Source of the DNA: Lachnospiraceae bacterium
GTDB lineage: Bacteria > Bacillota > Clostridia > Lachnospirales > Lachnospiraceae
Assembly (NCBI GenBank): GCA_024691145.1
Contig: JAILNW010000413.1
Location: 1-19,783 of the forward strand
Length of the DNA: 19,783 nucleotides
Direction of reading: 5' to 3'
Shown one piece after another: positions 13,834-19,783 of the stretch. The position numbers and the translations under genes were made by a program. The notes beneath the pieces were generated by a model. That model was not told the DNA's origin. It worked only from the letters and a program-made list of their open reading frames with translations, and did no database searches. Numbering within the stretch: position 1 is the stretch's first letter; each line of letters starts with the position of its first letter.

Positions 13834-15714
13834 ATGAAAACTCTAGCAGAATTAAATGCAATTAGAGAAGAGATGGAAAAAACTGTTGGTTTCAGACAGG
13901 AAACTAATGATTTTGCCGATGATTACAAATATCATGTTCTAGTTTGTGGTGGTACAGGCTGTACTTCTTCAGGAAGCATTGATATTATTAATAAACTTAA
14001 TGCCGAATTAGAAGCAAATAACCTTACTAACGATGTTAAGGTTGTAAAGACAGGATGTCATGGACTTTGTGCACTTGGTCCTATCATGATTATATATCCT
14101 GGTGCTGTTTTCTATTCAAAGATGTCTGTTGACAAGATTGACAGAGTTGTTTCTGAACATCTTATCAATGGCAACATTATTAAAGAATTCTTATATCCAG
14201 AGATGGTTAATGAAGCTGGAGATATTACTCCGCTTAGCCAGACTCCATTCTATAAAAAGCAGCACAGAATCGCACTTCGTAACTGTGGTAAGATTAATCC
14301 AGAGTGCATCGATGAGTACATAGGAACTCGTGGATACGAAGCACTTAATAAAGTTCTTACTACTATGTCTCAGGACGATGTTATCAAGTGTATCCTTGAC
14401 AGTGGTCTTCGTGGCCGTGGTGGCGGTGGATTCCCTACTGGACGTAAGTGGCAGCTTGCTAAAGACCTTGTAAAAGGTGGTCAGAAGTATGTTTGCTGTA
14501 ACGCTGACGAAGGTGATCCAGGTGCATTCATGGACCGTTCAGTTCTTGAAGGAGATCCACACGTTGTACTTGAAGCTATGGCAATTGCAGGCTATGCAAT
14601 CGGCGCAAGCCAGGGTTATATCTATGTTCGTGCCGAGTACCCTATCGCCGTAGATCGTTTAAATATTGCCATTAGCCAGGCAAGAGAGAAAGGCATGTTA
14701 GGAGAGAACATCTTCGGAACAGATTTTTCATTTGATATAGATTTAAGACTTGGTGCAGGAGCATTCGTATGTGGTGAAGAGACAGCTCTTATGACTTCTA
14801 TCGAAGGTAACAGAGGTGAGCCTCGTCCACGTCCTCCTTTCCCAGCAGAGAAAGGTTTGTTCATGAAACCAACTATTCTTAATAACGTTGAGACTTACGC
14901 TAATATTCCTCAGATTATTCTTAATGGTGCCGAGTGGTTCGCTTCTATGGGTACTGAGAAGTCAAAGGGAACTAAGGTATTCGCTTTAGGTGGTAAGATC
15001 AACAACACTGGACTTGTTGAAGTTCCTATGGGAACAACATTAAGAGAAGTTATCGAAGATATCGGTGGCGGTATCCCTAATGGCAAGAAGTTCAAAGCAG
15101 CTCAGACAGGTGGACCTTCAGGCGGATGTATCCCTGCAGAGCATTTTGATGTACCAATTGATTATGATAACCTTATTGCAATCGGCTCTATGATGGGTTC
15201 AGGCGGACTTATCGTTATGGACGAAGACAACTGTATGGTTGATATCGCTAAGTTCTTCCTTGAGTTTACAGTTGATGAGTCATGTGGTAAGTGTACTCCA
15301 TGTCGTATCGGTACTAAGAGATTATACGAGATTCTTGACAAGATTACTAAGGGACAGGGAACTCTTGAAGACCTTGATAAACTTGAAGAACTTTGCTACT
15401 ACATTAAAGAAAACTCACTTTGCGGTCTTGGACAGACTGCACCAAACCCTGTATTATCAACATTACGTTATTTCAAGGATGAGTATATAGCTCACGTTGT
15501 TGATAAGAAGTGTCCAGCTGGAGTATGTAAGTCACTCCTCAGATATGAAATCGATCCTGAGAAGTGTAGAGGATGTACTATGTGTGCTAGACAGTGTCCT
15601 GCTGGTGCAATTGAAGGAACAGTTAAGAACCCTCATGTTATCAATAGTGACAAGTGCGTTAAGTGTGGTGCTTGTATGGATACATGTAAGTTTGGTGCAA
15701 TTAGCAAGAAGTAA
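13834..15714 (+). CDS. hydB: NAD-linked [FeFe] hydrogenase, NuoF-like flavin/NADH-binding subunit
   Basis: The 626-residue protein joins three parts. Residues 33-112 are a thioredoxin-like [2Fe-2S] domain (Cys38, 43, 75, 79). The NuoF core binds NADH and FMN through RGRGGGGFPTGRKW (193-206) and NADEGDPGAFMDR (223-235), and carries a [4Fe-4S] site SCGKCTPC (483-490) with Cys530. Residues 578-626 form a two-cluster ferredoxin domain. This architecture is that of HydB in trimeric, often electron-bifurcating hydrogenases, not of complex I. The ATG at 13834 is chosen because GAGGAGGAG (13816-13824) ends nine bases upstream; an ATG at 13804, overlapping hydC, would put that ribosome site inside the coding region. 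Bifurcation (2 H2 linked to NADH plus ferredoxin) is inferred from the family. Confidence 0.94.
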   Translation: MKTLAELNAIREEMEKTVGFRQETNDFADDYKYHVLVCGGTGCTSSGSIDIINKLNAELEANNLTNDVKVVKTGCHGLCALGPIMIIYPGAVFYSKMSVDKIDRVVSEHLINGNIIKEFLYPEMVNEAGDITPLSQTPFYKKQHRIALRNCGKINPECIDEYIGTRGYEALNKVLTTMSQDDVIKCILDSGLRGRGGGGFPTGRKWQLAKDLVKGGQKYVCCNADEGDPGAFMDRSVLEGDPHVVLEAMAIAGYAIGASQGYIYVRAEYPIAVDRLNIAISQAREKGMLGENIFGTDFSFDIDLRLGAGAFVCGEETALMTSIEGNRGEPRPRPPFPAEKGLFMKPTILNNVETYANIPQIILNGAEWFASMGTEKSKGTKVFALGGKINNTGLVEVPMGTTLREVIEDIGGGIPNGKKFKAAQTGGPSGGCIPAEHFDVPIDYDNLIAIGSMMGSGGLIVMDEDNCMVDIAKFFLEFTVDESCGKCTPCRIGTKRLYEILDKITKGQGTLEDLDKLEELCYYIKENSLCGLGQTAPNPVLSTLRYFKDEYIAHVVDKKCPAGVCKSLLRYEIDPEKCRGCTMCARQCPAGAIEGTVKNPHVINSDKCVKCGACMDTCKFGAISKK

Positions 15715-15729
15715 AGGAGGATGCCAATA

Positions 15730-17481
15730 ATGGAAATGATTAATATTAAAATTAACGGTGCTGATGTTCAGGCACCAAAGGGCTCAACTATTCTTGAGGC
15801 AGCCAGATTAGCTAATATCGATATACCTACACTTTGCTTCTTAAAAGATATTAACGAAATCGGTGCATGCCGTATATGTGTAGTTGAAGTTAAGGGTGCA
15901 AGAAGCCTTGTTGCTTCATGTGTTTATCCTATTTTTGAAGGAATGGAAGTATATACTAACACTCCTAAGGTTATTAACTCAAGAAAGAAAACTTTACAGT
16001 TAATTCTTTCAAACCACAACAGAAAGTGTCTTTCATGTGTAAGAAGTGGTAATTGTGAATTACAGAAGCTTTGTAAAGATTACAAAATTGATGATGATGG
16101 ATTATATGATGGTTCTAAGACTGTTGAAGACAATGCAGAACTTGACTGTTCAGCAGCTCACATGATTCGTGATAACAGCAAGTGTATCCTTTGCAGACGT
16201 TGTGCAGCTATCTGTGCTAACGTTCAGGGTGTAGGTGTTATTGGTGCTAACGAGCGTGGATTTAACACAGTTCTTACAAGTGCTTTTGATATGGGACTTG
16301 GTGAGACAAGCTGTGTATCTTGCGGACAGTGTATAGCAGTTTGTCCTACAGGTGCTATTTATGAGAAAGACTTCACAGATGATGTTATTGCAGCTCTTTC
16401 AGATCCAGAAAAGTATGTTGTTGTTCAGACAGCTCCAGCTGTTCGTGCAGCACTTGGTGAAGAGTTTGGTTTACCAATCGGAACTAACGTTCAGGGCAAG
16501 ATGGTAACAGCTCTTAAGAAGATTGGATTTGATAAAGTATTTGATACTGATTTCTCAGCTGACTTAACAATCATGGAAGAAGCTCATGAATTCCTTGATC
16601 GTGTACAGAACGGTGGAAAACTTCCACTTATTACTTCTTGTTCACCAGGATGGATTAAGTTCTGCGAGCATTACTTCCCAGATATGACTGAGAATCTTTC
16701 AAGCTGTAAGTCACCTCAGCAGATGCTTGGTGCTGTTATTAAAACATACTACGCAGAGAAGATGGGAATTGATCCTAAGAATATTGTTTCTGTAAGCGTT
16801 ATGCCTTGTACAGCCAAGAAATTCGAAGTTGGACGTGAAGATCAGTCAGCTGCAGGTGTTCCTGATGTTGATATCGCACTTACAACAAGAGAACTTGCAA
16901 GATTAATTAACCGTTATGGTATTGAATTCAATGACCTTGAAGATGGTGAATTTGACAGTCCTCTTGGAGAGTCAACTGGTGCTGCTGTTATCTTCGGTGC
17001 TACAGGTGGTGTTATGGAGGCAGCTCTTAGAACAGCTGTTGAAACATTAACTGGCGAAGAATTAGCAAGCCTTGACTTTACAGACGTAAGAGGTATGCAG
17101 GGAATTAAGGAAGCTTCTTATGATGTTGCTGGTCTTAATGTTAAAGTTGCAGTTGCTTCTGGTCTTGGTAATGCAAGAGAGTTACTTAACAAGGTACAGA
17201 GCGGAGAAGCTGATTATCACTTTATAGAGATTATGGCTTGTCCTGGCGGATGTATCAACGGTGGCGGACAGCCTCAGGTTCCTGCTAAAGTTCGTAACTT
17301 TACTGATTACAGAGAGAAACGTGCTAAAGCACTTTACGATCAGGATGCAGCAAGCGTTGTAAGAAAATCTCATGAGAATGAGTCAATCAAGAAGTTATAT
17401 GAAGAATACTTCGAGAAACCAGGAAGTGAGAAAGCTCATCACTGCTTACATACAACATATGTAAAGAGAACTATTAACTAA
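15730..17481 (+). CDS. hydA: [FeFe] hydrogenase catalytic subunit
   Basis: The 583-residue enzyme makes or oxidises H2 at the H-cluster. The N-terminus is a plant-type [2Fe-2S] ferredoxin domain (Cys36, 47, 50, 64). A His/Cys-ligated [4Fe-4S] domain (His96, Cys100, 103, 109) follows, then two bacterial [4Fe-4S] motifs (Cys152-162 and Cys195-205). The H-cluster motifs are complete: TSCSPGW (Cys304), MPCTAKKFE (Cys360) and MACPGGCINGGGQ (Cys504, Cys508). The C-terminal small domain ends in LHTTY. AAAGGAGG lies directly before an ATG at 15721 but nine bases before the ATG at 15730, so 15730 is preferred. It lies 15 bases after hydB. No HydE, HydF or HydG maturase gene is in the window, so these must be elsewhere. 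It lacks the extra C-terminal [2Fe-2S] domain found in some trimeric HydA proteins. Confidence 0.96.
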   Translation: MEMINIKINGADVQAPKGSTILEAARLANIDIPTLCFLKDINEIGACRICVVEVKGARSLVASCVYPIFEGMEVYTNTPKVINSRKKTLQLILSNHNRKCLSCVRSGNCELQKLCKDYKIDDDGLYDGSKTVEDNAELDCSAAHMIRDNSKCILCRRCAAICANVQGVGVIGANERGFNTVLTSAFDMGLGETSCVSCGQCIAVCPTGAIYEKDFTDDVIAALSDPEKYVVVQTAPAVRAALGEEFGLPIGTNVQGKMVTALKKIGFDKVFDTDFSADLTIMEEAHEFLDRVQNGGKLPLITSCSPGWIKFCEHYFPDMTENLSSCKSPQQMLGAVIKTYYAEKMGIDPKNIVSVSVMPCTAKKFEVGREDQSAAGVPDVDIALTTRELARLINRYGIEFNDLEDGEFDSPLGESTGAAVIFGATGGVMEAALRTAVETLTGEELASLDFTDVRGMQGIKEASYDVAGLNVKVAVASGLGNARELLNKVQSGEADYHFIEIMACPGGCINGGGQPQVPAKVRNFTDYREKRAKALYDQDAASVVRKSHENESIKKLYEEYFEKPGSEKAHHCLHTTYVKRTIN

Positions 17482-17491
17482 TAGATATATT

Positions 17492-17526
17492 AAAAGACGA
17501 GGTTTTATGCCTCGTCTTTTCTTTTT
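17492..17526 (+). terminator. Strong, probably bidirectional terminator between hydA and the WYL genes
   Basis: AAAAGACGAGG (17492-17502) and CCTCGTCTTTT (17510-17520) form an 11-bp stem with a seven-base loop and a T-rich tail on the plus strand, ten bases after the hydA stop. The A-rich 5' arm also gives a U-run for the minus strand. The last codons and stop of the WYL gene (17505-17507) lie inside the hairpin. Confidence 0.9.
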
Positions 17527-18437
17527 AGATTGATTTTTTTCTGTTTTATAAGTCGTGTTCTTATAAGCTTTATAAAGCTCTCAGGTTCTGTAACCTTTAT
17601 CATAGGTCCAAAAGACAATATACGAATAACCATTTCTGTTTCATCGGCCTTATTATAACTCACACTTACTTTATAATACTCATCATCTATCTTTTCTACT
17701 TCCTTTTCAAAATGTGCAAAATGAAGAAGTACCCTGTCAAGTGCATTTCTGACATCATGAAGTTCAAATACAACCTTACTTTCCCAAGGTTTAAGTTTTG
17801 CATTAATATAATCCTCCGGGTTCAAATCTTCCTTACTGCACTTAAGTACACGTCCAATATTTACTATAGACTTTCCTCTTTTTGTATTTCCAATAACCCT
17901 GAACTTATCATCCTTTTCAGAATATTCCATATGAGTTGGTAAAAATCGCTCTCTTACAAACATTCCATATCTGTTTTCCATAACAACACTAATTACATAC
18001 CTGTTTTTTATGGCATCCAGGATAAATCTGAAGTTTTCTATATAATTCTTATCAGTATAATCATCACCATCACAATATTTATCAAAAATAATATAACTTT
18101 CAGGCGTAAACAGTGGTTTCACATCAGGAAATATATTATCTGCATCATCTAAAAATAATTTAATTCTTGGATCAATACATATAGCCCTGATCCACCTTTT
18201 CTGTATTTCAGTCAATGGCATAACAGGTTTATTATTAATAACTGTTGTCCCATCCTCTTTTAAGAGCTGCCATCTTTCCTCCATTAATGCAGGTTCAATA
18301 TTTAAAATACTCTCATTAAAAGCATGTTCTTCTACTATTCGCCTTATATCATTTCTGTTTACCGGTTTATCAATGGCTTCATTAATAATAGCCGCAACAG
18401 CATTGTAATAGGCACTGTATAATTCGCTAAAAATCAT
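17505..18437 (-). CDS. WYL-domain protein, second of a regulator pair
   Basis: The 310-residue protein has a WYL-type segment at about 145-205, where ENRYGMFVRERFLPTHMEYSEKDDKFRVIG is followed by a VNIGRV strand. The C-terminal WCX-like extension (about 250-300) has RILSFGP and FIKLIRTRL. WYL domains sense ligands, probably nucleotides or nucleic acid, and control transcription or defence genes. No convincing helix-turn-helix is seen in the N-terminal 130 residues, so this protein may depend on its partner for DNA binding. It overlaps the upstream WYL gene in ATGA, implying coupled translation and a shared complex. The targets are unknown; nothing in the window ties the pair to the convergent hydrogenase operon. 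The 3' end is within the terminator hairpin. Confidence 0.8.
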   Translation of the reverse strand: MIFSELYSAYYNAVAAIINEAIDKPVNRNDIRRIVEEHAFNESILNIEPALMEERWQLLKEDGTTVINNKPVMPLTEIQKRWIRAICIDPRIKLFLDDADNIFPDVKPLFTPESYIIFDKYCDGDDYTDKNYIENFRFILDAIKNRYVISVVMENRYGMFVRERFLPTHMEYSEKDDKFRVIGNTKRGKSIVNIGRVLKCSKEDLNPEDYINAKLKPWESKVVFELHDVRNALDRVLLHFAHFEKEVEKIDDEYYKVSVSYNKADETEMVIRILSFGPMIKVTEPESFIKLIRTRLIKQKKINLKRKDEA

Positions 18438-19660
18438 TCCTGTCCACCGTCCTCAATATCATACATATTGTACATACTGTAAAGATCATAATAAAATCTC
18501 TTCTCTACAAAATCATTGGTACAATGAAAATCTGTAATACGACAGATAAATGTACGAATCCACGTTAACAATTCACAGGAGTCATAAACATCAGCATAAA
18601 ATCTGCTTGTATTATTATCTGTCTTCTCAACAGTACCACAACGTTTTTCTCTCTCAAGCCTGTTATGTATATACTGTTCATCATCTTCATAATGAACATT
18701 AAACTCAATATGCTCTATTCTTTCATTTGAACACCCTTGTGTACTTACTCCCCACATATGGGATAACATACCATCTAAAACGTCATTCCACTTGTCATAT
18801 TCCTCATTTACATTACCAGCCTTTACAGATTTAATGCCATCAAGTCTGTAGGATGTAACCCTTTTAAACTTCGGAATATAAACCATAACATACTGTCTTC
18901 CGCTTTGGACACTGAGCATTATTCTTAAAGGCACAACAAGTGGTTTATTATTCTTAAGTTCAAGTATTACCTCTCTCTTTTCCTCCATGGCAATAAATAA
19001 AGAACAAAGTATGTCACTGTCCATAGCTCCGGTAATATAATGATGCTTAAACGCAAAGATACTTTCATGTTTCTCTTTCTTATCAAGTATAAAAGAACCT
19101 ATAACACCACAGGGAGCTATTTCTGAAAAAAAGTCCAGTACATTATTATCATCGAAGCTCTTCATATCCCCAATGGAATAATATAATGTCTTTCCTTTCT
19201 TCTCTGCTACAATAATTCCCTCATTTACATATTCCTTTATTTTCTTTCTTACCGTAGATTCATCAAAACTTCTTGGTTCATTAAACTCGTAAAGATATTC
19301 ATCAACAAGAGTTGTTATATCGCCTATTCCTAAAGGCTCTTCTGCCATTGACAGTATATCCATAAGAATAAAATGAAGTGTAATGTCTCCATCTGTAAAA
19401 CTTTTTGTCTTCCATGTTTTATAAAGGGGATTATAGCGTGATTTTCTACTGTCTATTGATAAAAAAACATTCTTTCCATCAGCAGTCTGTCTGAACTGTA
19501 TATGGTCTCCTAGCCAGCTTTCAAGCCTTCTTCGTTCATTATCATAAGAGCGGCTGCTTTTCTGATTATATTCTTCTCTTGTTTTAAAACCGTACACATA
19601 AAACTCCCTTATATAACTGCGAATACGATTAAAATCCTTAATTACTTCACTATATGCCAC
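18434..19660 (-). CDS. WYL-domain transcriptional regulator, first of a pair
   Basis: The 408-residue protein has a winged-helix-like region at about 92-168 (ILMDILSMAEEPLGIGDITTLV then STVRKKIKEYVNEGIIVAEKKGKTLYYSI), which reads like a DNA-binding domain. A WYL domain follows at about 215-285, with the typical 'EKREVILEL', 'PLRIMLSVQSGRQYVMVYIP' and 'RVTSYRLDGIKSV' strands, then a C-terminal extension. It is probably a ligand-responsive transcription factor, acting with the overlapping second WYL gene. The start is GTG at 19660, preceded by AAGGGGG about seven bases upstream, with a TATAAT promoter further up. The effector and targets are unknown. Confidence 0.82.
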   Translation of the reverse strand: MAYSEVIKDFNRIRSYIREFYVYGFKTREEYNQKSSRSYDNERRRLESWLGDHIQFRQTADGKNVFLSIDSRKSRYNPLYKTWKTKSFTDGDITLHFILMDILSMAEEPLGIGDITTLVDEYLYEFNEPRSFDESTVRKKIKEYVNEGIIVAEKKGKTLYYSIGDMKSFDDNNVLDFFSEIAPCGVIGSFILDKKEKHESIFAFKHHYITGAMDSDILCSLFIAMEEKREVILELKNNKPLVVPLRIMLSVQSGRQYVMVYIPKFKRVTSYRLDGIKSVKAGNVNEEYDKWNDVLDGMLSHMWGVSTQGCSNERIEHIEFNVHYEDDEQYIHNRLEREKRCGTVEKTDNNTSRFYADVYDSCELLTWIRTFICRITDFHCTNDFVEKRFYYDLYSMYNMYDIEDGGQE

Positions 19661-19692
19661 TAGAAAACCCCCTTATTGATAAAATATATAAC

Positions 19693-19721
19693 ATTATAAC
19701 ATATATTTTATATAAAATAAA
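19693..19721 (-). promoter_or_regulatory. Promoter of the WYL gene pair
   Basis: An extended -10 TGTTATAAT has its TATAAT at 19693-19698, with a weak -35 TTTATT at 19716-19721 after 17 bases. It lies about 33 bases upstream of the GTG start. The rest of 19661-19783 is AT-rich and shows no gene. Confidence 0.65.
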
Positions 19722-19783
19722 GATTGCCCGTCATTAAGATTTATAAAAAATTTTATGATTTTTCTTGATTACCTACTTACCCT

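Overview
The window looks like chromosomal DNA from a low-GC, strictly anaerobic Gram-positive bacterium, most likely a member of the Lachnospiraceae (Clostridia). The reasons are the AT-rich codon use, strong AGGAGG-type ribosome sites, sigma-A-type promoters, a trimeric NAD-linked [FeFe] hydrogenase with a Rex-like operator, a YhaO/YhaN-type gene pair and paired WYL regulators. Species assignment is inference. No rRNA, tRNA, CRISPR, insertion sequence or prophage was seen.

Layout. From 1 to about 12.0 kb everything is on the minus strand. In transcription order: a MetB/MetC-type PLP enzyme (10791-11939) with a structured leader; two paralogous two-helix membrane proteins with low-complexity N-termini (9864-10607, 9275-9817); cysteine synthase cysK (8258-9163) with its own promoter and terminator; a secreted YiiX/YycO-type papain-fold hydrolase (7406-8050) followed by a lipoprotein (6283-7338); a Mre11/SbcD/YhaO-like protein (5092-6138) overlapping a Rad50/YhaN-like membrane ATPase (3326-5095); a class A penicillin-binding protein with unusual tails (237-3266); and the start of a DUF2752 gene that overlaps the PBP stop and runs off the left edge (1-243).

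At 12.0-12.2 kb two divergent promoters face apart. The plus-strand one drives an orphan, Cys-containing secreted protein (12216-13052). After a 264-base non-coding stretch (13053-13316) that carries the Rex-like operator comes the hydCBA operon (13317-17481), closed by a strong terminator hairpin. Convergent to it, and sharing that hairpin, are two overlapping minus-strand WYL-domain regulator genes (17505-19660). No stretch longer than 300 bases lacks a gene.

How the genes work together. HydC, HydB and HydA form an NADH/ferredoxin-coupled hydrogenase that disposes of reductant as H2; the operator suggests control by the NADH/NAD+ ratio. CysK and the transsulfuration-family enzyme serve cysteine/methionine metabolism from separate promoters. 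The PBP, the papain-fold protein and the lipoprotein belong to the envelope.

The most unusual item is the YhaO/YhaN-like pair. The nuclease subunit has lost nearly all metal-ligand residues of the Mre11 family, and the ATPase has lost the ABC signature serine/glycine and the H-loop histidine. The reading frames are intact and still overlap, which suggests a retained pseudo-nuclease complex rather than a decaying one.
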